Part shown: in pieces, positions 41,761 to 53,470 of the stretch
Position numbering within the stretch: position 1 is the first letter of the stretch
How the letters are laid out: every line of letters begins with the position of its first letter
NCBI RefSeq assembly: GCF_011075055.1
Contig: NC_058141.1
Location: 19,470,031-19,534,030, forward strand
Direction of reading: 5' to 3'
DNA length: 64,000 bases
Source: Mangifera indica
Taxonomy: Eukaryota; Streptophyta; Magnoliopsida; Sapindales; Anacardiaceae
Program-made: the position numbers and the translations under genes
The notes under the pieces: generated by a model
The model's database searches: none
Told to the model about the DNA's origin: nothing
The model's input: only the letters and a program-made list of their open reading frames with translations

Positions 41761-43225
41761 TTGAAATATATTTATGGTAACGTTTTTCCCAATGATGATA
41801 TTTTGCGTGAGTTGGTTGGGAGGTCTTGCTGTATAGGATGATATCTAGGCTTGTATGGTGATATGAATTTTTGTATAGCTTGCTATTTTGTTTTCTATCT
41901 TGTTGTTGTGTAGATAGTATAACAAGAGTTTAAGTTATCTTCTTTTGGTTTTAGTAATACATACTTCAAAAAAAATATATATATACATTTAATACTGCTT
42001 CCAGGTGATCTAAAAAATTTGTCAAATCATGTATCTAAACCATTTTTAGAATGTATCCAAGCCAATCTTTAAATTCAAAATGTTTTCTTTCCAATCAGAT
42101 ATTTGATTGATAGTTCAGCTACCATTATTGATTCATGACAGAGACACCTAAATCAGGAGATAGAAATGAAATTGTATTAGTATTAAGTTCAGATCATCAA
42201 TGGGTATTATTAGCTAGTATAAGTCTGGAGATTTAGAAGATAATCTAAATTACAAACCAACTTGGTTAATGAAATCTTTCTTCTTATTACTATTTTGAAT
42301 GTCCAACTAATCTGATTTATTTTAATTCCTTAGCATGATTGTGATTGTATTTAGCTAACATTTCTATTGATTCCTCAGTTTTATTGGATCACATTTGTAC
42401 TTTTTGTCCTAACTCATCCTTAACTGAATCTTCTTTGGTTTCTGTCCTCTAACCAACTAAGTCTTTCAAACATGCTACTAAAATTCCTTCTACCATTGGT
42501 GGTGCTGGTACTCCTGTCAGGTAGCCGTGATCCACAGGTAAGGGGGGAGGAAGGCAAACGCAGTTTTGAAATGAAATTCTCTTCAGTAAATATATACTAG
42601 TTTTATAACCATGGCTTGTGTACTTCCTGAATACTGTTATTCCTTTTCTGTGAATTGGATGATGCATTACTGAATGAGGAAAATTTTTAGTACTTTAACA
42701 GTGTTCCTTACCTTTTAGATATATTTAAGCATGGTGTGAATTGATGAACTGTTGGTCAAGTTCTTGAATAAATTGCTACATATAATTGGCACATCTACAT
42801 ATTCCGTATAAGAAACCAGACACTTCAGAATCACTTAGCTACAACTGATGAAACTGAAAAGTTTTGCGATGTGACTTGTAGCGTTACATCAAGGTGGCAA
42901 CAAATGAAACATTTTACACAAGGGAGGATATGTTGCAATATGTGGCATCTGAACGCCAGCCCAATCGACCTGGCCCGGTTAGTTCTTGACTTCTTAACAA
43001 TTACATTTTGTCATTTGTTTCACCTCAGTTCTCTTTTGCATATTGAAAACCTGGTCATTTTTTGTCATTCTTCATTTGTATAGTTACTAGCCCTCTTGCC
43101 AATACGACCATTAGTTTATTATCATTTTCTATTTGTTCACTCGTTTCTGTTAGGGATTCCCACAACTCACATTGTGTTATTCCAACTTTCAGGCAATCAA
43201 TGCGTTGTATCCACTACCACTACCA

Positions 43226-43372
43226 CTACCGGCACCGGCACCAACACCAACACCAACACCAGCACCAGCACCAGCACCAGCACCAGCACCAGCCCTTGCA
43301 CCTTCGCCTGCAATTGTACTTGCACTTGCAGCTGCACCTGCCTATGGGGGAGGAGATCCTGGACAGGCATAG
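43226..43372 (+). repeat. GCACCA/ACACCA coding microsatellite
   Basis: A hexanucleotide-type run of CACC and GCACCA units makes an alternating Pro-Ala/Pro-Thr tail in the MZK1 last exon. Antisense frames over it look Cys/Trp-rich but are an artefact of the repeat. Confidence 0.85.
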
Positions 43373-43480
43373 AGGGCTAGATACTAGTGCAGCCGTTGTG
43401 GTTGATTTGAGCATAAAGCCCGCATGTGGGTTTTTTTCTTTTCAAATCAATATGACCAACTATGAATCTATGCAAACAAG
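43373..43480 (+). pseudogene. Relic of a second zinc knuckle downstream of MZK1 stop
   Basis: In frame after the TAG at 43370-43372, the DNA reads RARY, stop, CSRCG, stop, FEHKARMW. This is a CX2CX4HX4C knuckle with two stops and the last Cys replaced by Trp. MZK3 has the same relic with fewer lesions. Confidence 0.7.
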
Positions 43481-43915
43481 CCTAGTACTTAACTCAAAAC
43501 CCTTATCACTTACAAGTGGAGAATGATATATACATATTTTTCAATAAGATTCAAAGAAAAAAAACATGAACTAGGACATATGATGTTCATTGAACAATTT
43601 CTATTTAGAAAACATTTAATAAAATATTTGAAATTCATTTATTTATATTGGAAAAACATTCAATACAAGATCTGGGCCTCATCATGAAAGGCAAGAAAAT
43701 AAATATTTGATTTGATATCCTCTATATTTATATTCAGATTTGCAGAATATGTTTATACTGGGAAAAACATTTAAGACCAAATCTCCCTTCATGAAAGACA
43801 ATAAAAGATTTATAATGAAATATGGCAGTTTGTTGAAATTACCATAGAAGGTTATTTCTTTCCAAATATAAAACAAGTTACCATATATAAAATTTAAAAT
43901 AAATAACATTTGAAA
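43480..43915 (+). repeat. Spacer copy S2 (partial)
   Basis: Matches part of S1 (about 38350-38760) and then jumps at about 43916 into MZK intron sequence. The right half with the promoter and MZK exon 1 is lost. Confidence 0.75.
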
Positions 43916-44497
43916 TCCCTTCTACTGCTGGTGGTGCAGATAGTCCTAGTACCATGTAGCCGCCATCCACAGGTAAGAGGGGAGGAAAGCGAAAGCAGTT
44001 GTTTCTGAATACTGTTATTCTTGTTCTTTGGATTGGATGATGCATCAGTGAATGAGTGAAATTTTCAGTGCTTTAATAATGTTCCTTTCTTTTTAGAGGT
44101 GATTTGATGAACTGTTAAGCAAAGTTCTTACTTGTATAAACACATTTAATCATTTAACTACAAACTAATGAAATTGAAAAGTTTTTTGCAATTTGACTTG
44201 TATTGTTACATCAATGTGGCAACAAATGAAACATTGCACTCAAGGGAAGATATGTTGGGCTACGTGACATACGAACGTTGGGCCAATCAACCTGTCCCGG
44301 TTAGTTTTAAACTCCTTAAACGATTACATTTTGTCATTTGTATCCCCTCAACTCTCTTATGTATCTTGAAAACTTGCTTATCCTTTTTGTCACTCTTCGT
44401 ATATATATTGTTACAGGCCCTCCGACCAATACAGTCGTTAGTTTATTGTACTCGTTGTAGGAAAATTGGACACCAGGCACATCAGAGTGGATTCTAA
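43916..44497 (+). pseudogene. MZK fragment (exons 2 and 3 only)
   Basis: Exon 2 equivalent 44204-44299 (YINVATNETLHSRED) has lost its AG acceptor (TTGTATTG instead of TTGTAGCG). Exon 3 equivalent 44417-44497 (ALRPIQ, then CTRCRKIGHQAHQS) has the last knuckle Cys changed to Ser and then a stop. No exon 1 or last exon. Confidence 0.85.
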
Positions 44498-45049
44498 TTG
44501 TCATCTGTCATAATTGTAAGTATAATTGTAAACATGGTTTTTAATTTAATAGTCTAATATGGTTTTTATAATCATGTTCACAATCACGATAAGGGATGAA
44601 TCCATCATAACTATTGAAGCTCAAGTTTGAGCTATGATGGAACAAGTTTAAGTTAAGTACTAGGTTCGTTTGTATAGTACAAGCCAAAGCTCAAACCAAT
44701 TTGAAGATTTAAACTAAAATTGGTTTAGATCAAGTCCAAAATCAAATTATGTTCAATTAGAGTTCAAATCTCATCTTGTTGAGCCCAAACTAGTCTTTGA
44801 TTGATTCTTTTAAATATACAAGTTAGCCTTAAATGGAGTTTTGTTCGATTTTGATTCAAATCAAATTCAATCTTATGATGACAAGATATATAGATTTTTC
44901 ATGTACATATAAAATTTATTGTATTGAGATTAATTACTCTTGAAGTTACTTGTGATATACATATTATACAATTGGAGTAATATGTTCTAATTCACTCACT
45001 TTTGCAGTTGAGGACCTGAGATAAGCATAATAGAGGCAATGCTCCATCA
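44498..45049. other. Unassigned noncoding segment in the array
   Basis: AT-rich DNA with many CAAATT/CAAGTTT-type words. It is not matched elsewhere in the window as far as I can see. No reading frame of interest. Confidence 0.4.
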
Positions 45050-45855
45050 TGTACTAAAACTACACGGGCATCAAAAGTCCATGGCGATTGTGGGCGTCAT
45101 ACTCAAATCAACCACAACGGCTGCACTGCTATGTAGCCCTCTGTGCCTGTCCAGGCTCTCCTCCCCCATAAGAAAGTGCAGGTGCAGGAGAAGGTGTTTG
45201 TGCAGTTATTGGATACAGTGCATTGATTGCCTGAAAGTTAGAATAATACAATGTGAGTTGTGGGAATTCTTGACAGAAACGGGTGGATGAATGGAAAATG
45301 ATGCGAACCTTAACATATTTTTCAGAGAATCCACACTAATGTTTCTGTTGTCCAATGCTCCTACAACGAGTACAATGAACTAATGGTTGTGTTGGTCGGA
45401 GGGCTTGTAGTGATACATATGAAGAATGATAAAAAAAGACAACCAGCTTTTCAAGATGTATAGGAGAGCTGAGGTGATACAAATGGAAAAAAAAGTAATT
45501 GTTTAAGGAGTTGAAAACCAGCCGGGGCAGTTCGATTGGCCCGACGTTCATATGCCACATAGCGCAACATATCCTCCCTTGAGTAAAATATTTCATTTGT
45601 TGCCGTATTGATGTAATGGCTGTATTGATGTAATGCTACAAGTCGCATTGCAAAAACATTCCAGTTTCATCAGTTTGTAGCTAAATGATTCTGAAGTGTC
45701 TGGTTTCTTATATGGTATGTAAATGTGCAAATTGCACATAGCAGTTTATACAAGTAAGAACTTGACTAACAGGAGCATTGTTACTGAAATTTTACTTATT
45801 CAGTAATGCATCATCCAATTCACTGAACAGGAATAACAACATTCAAGAACTACAA
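45050..45855 (-). pseudogene. Inverted MZK fragment (exons 2-4)
   Basis: On the minus strand: exon 2 about 45635-45523, with a 17-bp tandem duplication (CATTACATCAATAC twice) and a GT-to-GC donor; exon 3 about 45403-45336, with knuckle CTRCRSIGQQKH lacking the His and the last Cys; and last-exon and second-knuckle relic DNA at about 45235-45060 (CSRCG, stop). The upper end, about 45790-45855, matches MZK1 intron DNA near 42610-42680 in reverse. It is the only MZK copy in this orientation and cannot be functional. Confidence 0.82.
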
Positions 45856-46029
45856 TTATGATAAGAGATGGATTTAATCAGTCAATTATGATAACGATTC
45901 CGGTTTACTTGAAAAATCTTTTTTAGAGTTAAACTTGATTAGATCAGATTGTTCGAACGATTAAACCAGTAAAACCCAGGATTTAACCCAATCAACATAC
46001 AAAAATCAGTCTTTAAAAAATTATTTTTA

Positions 46030-46149
46030 AGACTGGATTTCGTAGATTAATGGCTAGGATTTCCCGGCGAAATACTAACCTTAATTAATCTATCTTTCAC
46101 GGTTACTTTTTTCTAGGGTGATTCTCTCTTTTCTATTGCTTTGTCTCTG
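46030..46149 (+). other. Remnant of unit leader joined to DGD2 3' flank
   Basis: 46050-46130 matches the leader phrase GATTTCCCGGCGAAAT (33277-33300 and 52190-52215). From about 46145 it is DGD2 3'-flank DNA (TCTGGCCAAAACAGAAACC, compare 37668). DGD2 itself has been deleted between the two. Confidence 0.75.
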
Positions 46150-47779
46150 GCCAAAACAGAAACCAGAGGGAAGGGTACTTAAATTGTAAGTCTAAGTTGT
46201 TTGCAGTTTCTGTATAAATATTCACGATTGACCTCTTAATTGTTATATATTTGATGATCAGTAATAATACTGTTTCGCAGTAGACAGAAAAGTAGTAATT
46301 GAAGCATAGGAATAGCAATATAAAGTATATATTTGCTAAGATCCCAAATGCAAGGTGCGTGACTTGGATTTTAAATCGAAAAGTATGAGCATAAGTATGT
46401 CTCTCAGTTACAATCATATAATGCCAATAGTGATATTGTCATTGCAATATTTTACAGCCCCAATAAACGCCCACGTTGGATGGCTGTGTACTAACTATTT
46501 GTTAGCCTTGAGTGAACACCGAAGAGTCCAAAGCCATATATAAATTTTACACTAGATACAAGATCCAAACCGGATTGTAACAGTGATATCAGAGATAGAC
46601 ATGAGCCTGAGAGATTGCCCAACGAACAATCATCAAGAATGATGCGTTCTCGTATAGCCTGATGGTTGAAATTGGTGATTGGCCATTTCTGAGTCATGTC
46701 GAGCAGGGTAAGACATAAATATAAACAAAAAGTGTCACTTACAAGTGCAGAATGACATCTAAAAAATAATTCAATACATATTTTTCTATATGATTAAAAG
46801 AACAAGAACATGAAAACGGACACGAGATAAATCATTCAGCAACAGTATTTATAGATTAATTTGTCTAATTATTTTGATGTTCATTGAACAAGTATATGTT
46901 AAGAAAACATTTAATAAATTATTTGATATTCATATATTTATATACAAAATCTGGGCTTAATGAAAGCCAAGAAAATAGATATTTGATATCCTCTAGATTT
47001 CATATTCAGATTTGCTGGACATGTTTATACTGGGAAATACATTTAAGACTAAATCACTCTTAATGAAAGACAATAAAAATGTATAATGAAATATGGCAAT
47101 TTGTTAGAATTACCATAAAAGCTTTTTTCCCATATATAAATTAAATTACCTTATATATTATTATGAATGAATTAGCCATTAATAATTTCTTATGAATATT
47201 AAATAAATTAATTTAATGATATGGTAATTAAATTAAGGACTTTTAAAGTACAGTTGTTGGCTTGGAACAGGGTGACAAGAGTTGCCATATACGCAGATTA
47301 CAGGCGCAGGAATCTAGAGGAGCAAAACGACGGCGTTTGCTTCAGTTGTTGGCCTTGGTTTTGAAATCCTGACATGTAACGGCTGGTTTTTCTAGTCTGC
47401 CAAGTGACACTGTGTGATAGTCCTGCATGTCAGCGCTACAAGCTTGCCAAGAAGACTCAAAGCCACCTAACCCAAAACCAGAATCTGATGAAAATCTGTG
47501 ACCTCATCCATTTTTGGTAACGCAACTCAGCTTCTTTACTGTTATTTGTCTCATTTTGTAGCTAATCAAGAACTAGACAACAAAACGTAACTGAAAATTA
47601 ATAGGAATCAATTTCTTGTTAATCTTTTTTTGTATTCTTCCGCGTTTTGCCAATTCTGAAACTATGCTTACACGTGGTTCTTCATGAATGGTTTCACTTT
47701 CAATTCACTCCCTTTTTAAGCCACCCTTCTTAACACAACTTCACTATCATACACCTTCACAACTTCACTTCTTGTAACA
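46150..47779 (+). repeat. Spacer copy S3 upstream of MZK2
   Basis: Full-length spacer as in S1, from DGD2 3'-flank DNA through to the MZK2 promoter. Noncoding. Confidence 0.85.
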
Positions 47780-50700
47780 ATGCCTGGTCGCCCAAACAGA
47801 CGTGGTAGAGGAAATGCTCGTCGCCTTAACTTTCCTCCGGACTATGTTCCGGAGGGATGGATAATTATCAATGAGATCAATGAAGACGGCATTGAGGAGG
47901 TGATTTCACACTCAGCTCCGCTCAGTGCTCTTTCAATTTCCTGTCGTTAATGTTTTACAACTTTGCTTTTATTGATGACTAATGATTCTTTTATTTGTGC
48001 TTTGTGAACTGATGTTATATGTATTCATTCATACAGTGTGTTGATCATGTGTTGTGGGTTTTAATTCACTCTGCTAATAGTTTCACTGTGGTGCTTTTCT
48101 ATTTAACTACTTGTGATCTGATCTATATTGTAGTATTTCATACAAAGCACTGCTTTAATCTGGTTTGATGTTAGCCCTTGCGGGAAATCTTGTTTCTCCT
48201 TTTAGCCTCACATTTAGTTGAGTACCATCCAAGGAACTGCGGTTATCAATTTTACTTGCTGCTGCTGACTGTGTAGTTGTGCTCTTTGTGTCAAGGTTTC
48301 TGTGTATCTTATTGCTCAGTTGGTCAGATCATAGTTTGTTGACATGACATCAGGATCTTGTTTGAGGATATTGTGTTGGTAAAATTTTTGTTAGACTGAT
48401 TTGGAGCACATTATGTAATTTCCCAATTTTTGGCACTGCATCTTTATTCTGATAACAAATGGCTTTCTGAACAAATACAGATAAGAAATACTCTGCCTCC
48501 ACTTTGTCTTCGTTGATAATAATCCATCCTTCTGGAATATAGTCTGAAGGGAACTCCACAACACCGTCTTCATGGACTTCCTAATTCCTTATATTATATA
48601 AACTTTTAAAGTACAGATGTTGTCATGTTAAAGTATGATAGTATCCACAACTCTTTCTTTTTTCTTTCAGATTTTTTTTTCATTCGTTTTTTTTTTTTAA
48701 ATCATTAAGAAGTTTTATGAAAACTATTGAGTCTAATTCTCAACAAACACTTGAGATCTTTGTAGATAAGTGTGTCACCTTGTTCTTTTCTGTTCATATT
48801 CAAATTTCAAAAACCTAAGTTGTCATGTTGAACAACATTTAATAAATTTCAAATCAGTAGAAGCATTTATGAAAACTTTTGAATCTACTTCACTAAAAAT
48901 ACTTGTAATAGAGGGATACGAGTCACCTTGTCCATTTTATTTTCGTTTTCCAATTTCAGAGACACTTGTTGTCATGCTCTTCAATATGACAACATGTGTT
49001 ACATTTTTACTTTAAATCATTAAGAACTATTATGGAATCCAGTTTCACTTGAAACATTTGAATTTCTTTAAAAAATTTTCAACTTCAAAAACAAGTATTG
49101 TCATGCTCTTTAACATAGAAACATAGTTTTTTCTTCAAATTATTAAAAGCTGTTACGAAAACTATTGAGTTTTATTTTACTTAAAATGCCAAAAATTTAT
49201 ATTCACCATGTCCTCGCCTTGCTCTATGAGATGGCAACATGGTTTTTTTTTTTTTTTTGCTTCTAATTATTAAGAACCGCTATGAAAATTATCGAGTTTA
49301 GTTCTATTTAAAACACTTGAAATTTTGTTATTAATTTTTAACTTCAAAAACAAGTGTTGTTGTACTCCCTAATTTGACAATTTGTGTTATCATTTTTTTC
49401 TTTGAATTATTAAGTATCACTATAAAAACTATCAAATCTAAACATTTAAATTTACTGCAACCCTATCATTTTTATTAATTTTCAACTTCAAAAACTTTTG
49501 TTGCCAAGGTCTTTGACATGGAAGCATGTGTTATTTTTTCCTTCGAATAATTAAAAACAGTTATAAAAACTATCGATTCTAATTTTACTTAGAACACTTA
49601 AAATTTCTTATCACTTTGTCCTTATGTTTTCATTTTTCAACTTCAAAAAAAAATGTTGTCATACTCTTTAGTTTGACATTTTTTTTTTTCAAATCATTAA
49701 GAACTACTATAAAAACTGTTGAGTTTAGTTTTATTTTAAGCACTTGAAATTTCTTGTCATCATATTCTTTTAATGTTAATTTTCCGATTTTAGACAAAAG
49801 TGTCAACATTTTTTTTTGTTTTAAATCATTAAGAACCGCTATAAAAATTATCGAGTTTAGTTCCACTTAAAACTCTTAAAATTCCTTGTCACTTTGTCTT
49901 TTTTATATTAATTTTCCAACTTTGGAAACAAGTGTCATTATTTTTTTTTTTGGTTTTAAATCATTAAGAACCGCTATGAAAACTTTCGAGTCTGTCTCAT
50001 TGCTATAAAATACCACAAAAAGGTCGCATAATCTTTAAAACATTTTTAGAATGTATCCAATTAATCTTTACATTCAAAAATTTTGCTTTCCTAGCAGATA
50101 TGTGATTGATAGTTCAGCTAGTCTTGTTGATTCATGATGGATACACATAAATCAGGAGATAGAAATGAAATTCTATTAGTCTTAAGTACAGATCATCAAT
50201 GGGTATCTGGAGATTTGGAAAATAATCTAAATTACAAACCAACTTGGTTAATGAAATCTTTCATCTTAGTACTATTTTGAATGTCCAACTAATCTGATTT
50301 ATTTTAATACCTTAGCATGATTGTGACGGTATTTAGCTAACATTTGCATTGATTTCTCGGTTTTATTGTATCAAATTTATACTTATGCCCTAATTCATGC
50401 TTAAAACTTACAAAATAGAAGAGCTTCAAATGGAATCTCTTTGGTTTCCATCCTTTAACCTACTAGGTCTTTCAAACATGCTACTAAAATTCCTTCTATC
50501 CTTGGTGGTGGTGCTGGTACTCCTGATGCCAGGTAGCCGCGATCCACAGGTTAGGGGGCAGGAAAGCAAAAGCAATTTCAAAATGAAATTTTATGAATAT
50601 TTTTTTTTTTTCAGGGCTTGTGTAGTTCCTGAATACTGTTATTCGTGTTCTGTGAATTGGATGATGCATTAAAAATTTTCAGTGTTTTAATAATGTTCCT

Positions 50701-51297
50701 TTCATTTTAGATATTTTTAAGCATTTTGTGGATTGATGAACTATTAGTCAAGTTCTTACTTGTATAAACTGCTATGTGTAATTGGGATTTTTACGCAGTC
50801 CATTTAAAACTTAATGAAACTGAAAAATTTTTGCAATTTGACTTGTAGCGCTTCATAAAAGTAGCAACAAATGAAACGTTTCACTCAAGGGAGGATATGC
50901 TAAGGTATGTGGCATATGAACGTGAAGCAAATCAACCTGCCCCGGTGAGTTTCTATCTCTTTAAACAATTACATTTTGCGATTTGTTTCATCTCATGTCT
51001 CTTATATATCCTGAAAACCTGATTGTTTTTTATCGTTTTTCATATATATATGTATTGTTATAGGCCCCTCGACCAATACAGCCTTTAGTTTTCTGTAATC
51101 GATGCAGAAATATTGGACATGAGGCACATCAATGTGGATACTCAGAAGCATATGTTATGGTACATGTTATTTTCTATTTATCCACCTATTTCTGTTAAGG
51201 AATTCCCACAAAACTCACACTGTATTTTTCTATCTTTCAGGCAATCAATGCCCTGTATCCACGACCTGCTCCTGCACCTGAACCTGAACGGCGTTGA
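47780..51297 (+). CDS. MZK2: small protein with MBD-like region and CCHC zinc knuckle, 122 aa
   Basis: Exons 47780-47899, 50849-50944, 51064-51159 and 51241-51297 are all phase 0 with GT-AG junctions, 369 nt in total. Residues 1-17 are basic (MPGRPNRRGRGNARR). Residues 18-65 (PDYVPEGWII, a gap, RFIKVATNETF, SREDMLRYV) resemble a methyl-CpG-binding-type fold: PxGW, then R/KYY-x-x-x-T-x-x-x-F-x-S/T-x-x-E/D-x-x-x-Y. Residues 83-96 form a CX2CX4HX4C knuckle (CNRCRNIGHEAHQC). A short Pro-rich tail ends EPERR. It is the only copy with every element intact. The MBD assignment is my inference and the DNA-contact residues are not preserved clearly. The name MZK is only a label here. Knuckles usually bind RNA or single-stranded nucleic acid, so a nuclear nucleic-acid role is likely but unproven. 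Confidence 0.72.
48481..48577 (-). pseudogene. Antisense MZK exon-1-like fragment inside MZK2 intron 1
   Basis: The minus strand reads EDGVVEFPSDYIPEGWII, then INEDKVEAEYF. This is a second version of the exon 1 domain in opposite orientation, distinct from MZK2 exon 1. It lies in an open minus frame (48559-48350) of 69 codons. It may be a relic of an inverted paralogue. No splice partners recognised. Confidence 0.7.
48690..50040 (+). repeat. Degenerate tandem repeat array, about 145-155-bp unit, in MZK2 intron 1
   Basis: About ten units with the same landmarks as in MZK1. Starts lie near 48702, 48855, 49017, 49143, 49268, 49408, 49550, 49695, 49826 and 49961. Confidence 0.85.
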
Positions 51298-51299
51298 CC

Positions 51300-51675
51300 A
51301 CCCCATGGCATTGCTCAAGCCTGGATAGAGCCAAGTTTAAACATGAGCTGGCTGAAATATGACTTAAATAGATAATAGGATTGGCTTGAGTTTGTGAAAT
51401 TGTATTGAAGGAAAGCCCCAAGCTCAAGTTTGCCATTTTTTGTTGTTCTTCTTAAGTAACTTTCCATTGTTCTGCAATTCCTCATCTTTACCTTCATTTG
51501 ACTCATCTATTTCTCTAGGGATCTATCTACAGTCACCTTCTGCTGCTGCTGCTGCTGCTTTCACCCATTCTTTATTTGTGTTTGTTATAAACTGTGAAGT
51601 TTGCGAAAGATTTGGGTTATGCACAGTATTTATGAGATAACCATCAGAAAGATTTACTGTAGTCAAATTGAGTTT
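51300..51675 (+). repeat. Direct repeat R, copy 1
   Basis: Matches 53890-54215 with scattered differences. Shared phrases are AATTGTATTGAAGGAAAGC and CTCATCTTTACCTTCATTTG. Noncoding, immediately after MZK2. A (CTG)n-like run sits at 51540-51560. Confidence 0.75.
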
Positions 51676-53470
51676 AAACCCAACGAAAATCAATAATTTT
51701 CGGCAGCGCTATCAATTTTTACTATTAAATTACATCCTAAGTTAACAAATAAGGAATTTTCATGTACTAATAACCAATTTCAAATTCAAGAACAAGATAT
51801 TGAAATGAGATAATAACTGTGTCAACCAAGTAATTATAGCAAAATGTAATTTCTAGACTATAAAAAAAAAAAAAAAAAACTGATTTAATTAATTTTCCTT
51901 AAACCTGTGTTCGATGCGATTACAATTTAGTCCAATGAGTACGGGTAAATTTCAAACGGTCAAAGATGACAACTCAGCACAACAGCGTCAATTAGGAAGG
52001 GGTAAATTTCAAACGGTCAAACATGACAGCTCAGCACAACCGCATCATTTAAGGTTTCTCACCTCTTTACAGGTCTCTCTATATAAATCATCCCACACTC
52101 CACAGAGCCTAAACAACAATCGTGGTAGTTTCTTGTTCTTGTTTGCGGCTTTGTAAAGTTGGAGTCATGATCTCGTTGATTAAGGGCTACGGTTTCCCGG
52201 CGAAATCCTAACACTGATTAATCTCTCTTTCTGTTAGGTTTTCTTGGCTAAATCTCTCTCTTGCTGTATTTTTGCCGATTCATTCATTTTCTTAGATTAT
52301 CGATGAGAAGTTAGGGTTTGTGTTGGTGATTTAATTGTCTCTTCGGTTTTGTGTCTTTCATCGGTCATCCGTAAATTAATTTTCTTACAGATATATATTT
52401 TCTTTTGTCGTTTCCGTGTTTTGACGATACAGGAGCAAGCTGATTTTGATAAAACCCTGAAATGTAGGCTGATTGGAAAAATACTCATGACAGAATCTCC
52501 TTGAACCATAAAAATACTATTCCTGTGGCAGAGCGGATGAATTTGAAGTCCTTTCCATTCCAGGTTGGATTCAAAAATATGATCTTAAAAGAGCAATTAA
52601 AGAAAATGTAATAATTACAAGATAACTAAAATCAAAGTGTTATTAAAGGCTAGTATGCCATACATCTTGCAACTGCCAAGGGAGTCGTGTGTCTCAGCTA
52701 CCTTCAGAGGAATCTTGGGACTCAACAAGGAACTCAATAATCTGGTTATCAAATATGAAATTACTGTCAGGAAACCAGTAAAAACAAACTGAATCATGTA
52801 GGAATTAACATGGAAGTATGCTTATAAATTACCTTTACTGACTTCCTCAAATTTTTGCAGAAGTCTCCGGGCACAATCCCTCTGCTCTCCACTGAAGTTT
52901 GGTAGGGGAACCTGTTGTCTAAAGCAACAGTGAAATGTAAATTACTAAGAATCATCTACTTACTTAGAAGGCACAACAAGAAAGTTAATCTTGCCGACAG
53001 AAAGAGATTACAGAAAGCGAAGCCAAACCCCTAACAGTTGATGTTATGTATCACCCTGCTCCTATAACTTATTAAAGATGTCATTTTACAATTAAAATTT
53101 TTATCATGAAAAATGTTAAATCTTTTCTAACAACCAAAATACACGTTGAATTCTTCGCTTTGCACCGAGCTCAGGATTGAAAAATGGACTTGATCATCAC
53201 CGGTAATTGGGTGCAAGACAAGGTTCTGACAAAGAAATGCGAATTTAAGAATTTTGAGAAATTGCTTAGTAACCTTCCAACTTTTGGATGGTGATTTCCA
53301 AGCAGCAGGTCCCTCTGTCAATGAAGCCATTCTGGACATATTGCCCCCGTCACCGCTAACAGCAATAACTTTCCAGTTTCTACCAACCTGGATTTGTTTA
53401 GACAATTTATAGATTTTTTTTTTCTAGGGTTTTCACGTGAAATTTGGGATTTATTTTGATTCTATGAACT
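51676..53470. other. Leader region of unit C (snoRNA genes lost)
   Basis: 51905-52430 matches 33060-33530, including a duplicated AAATTTCAAACGGTCAAA motif (51948 and 52004). Then it jumps to DNA matching about 33990, so the stretch holding all three snoRNA candidates is deleted. 52850-53250 continues to match 34520-34930. The minus frame 53405-53127 is open but unrecognised. Confidence 0.7.

Larger units (their letters stand above)
39400..43372 (+). pseudogene. MZK1: MBD-like/zinc-knuckle gene with the knuckle deleted
   Basis: Exon 1 39400-39519 (40 codons) and exon 2 42882-42977 (32 codons) are intact and encode the basic N terminus and an MBD-like stretch (PEGW, then RYIKVATNETFYTRED). Exon 3 starts near 43084 but about 80 bp carrying the CCHC knuckle and the donor are missing compared with MZK2 and MZK3: PLVYY runs straight into intron sequence. 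The last exon frame (AINALYPLP, from about 43193) reads into a Pro-Ala dipeptide tail ending YGGGDPGQA, stop at 43370-43372. A shortened or altered protein is still possible if splicing skips or reads through exon 3, so call it a probable pseudogene. Intron 1 is 3.4 kb and holds tandem repeats. Confidence 0.7.

Noticed and set aside
43096..43380. Plus-strand Thr/Cys-rich frame overlapping the MZK1 last exon
   Set aside because: It is an out-of-frame reading of the same repeat and runs through intron DNA. The MZK frame AINALYP is the homologous one.
43226..43414. Minus-strand open frame rich in Cys and Trp, resembling a small cysteine-rich peptide
   Set aside because: It is the antisense of the GCACCA coding repeat. 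The composition is forced by the repeat, and the frame has no signal peptide.
45039..45290. 83-codon plus-strand frame with a CRCRRRC run
   Set aside because: Antisense of the last-exon and second-knuckle relic of the inverted MZK fragment.
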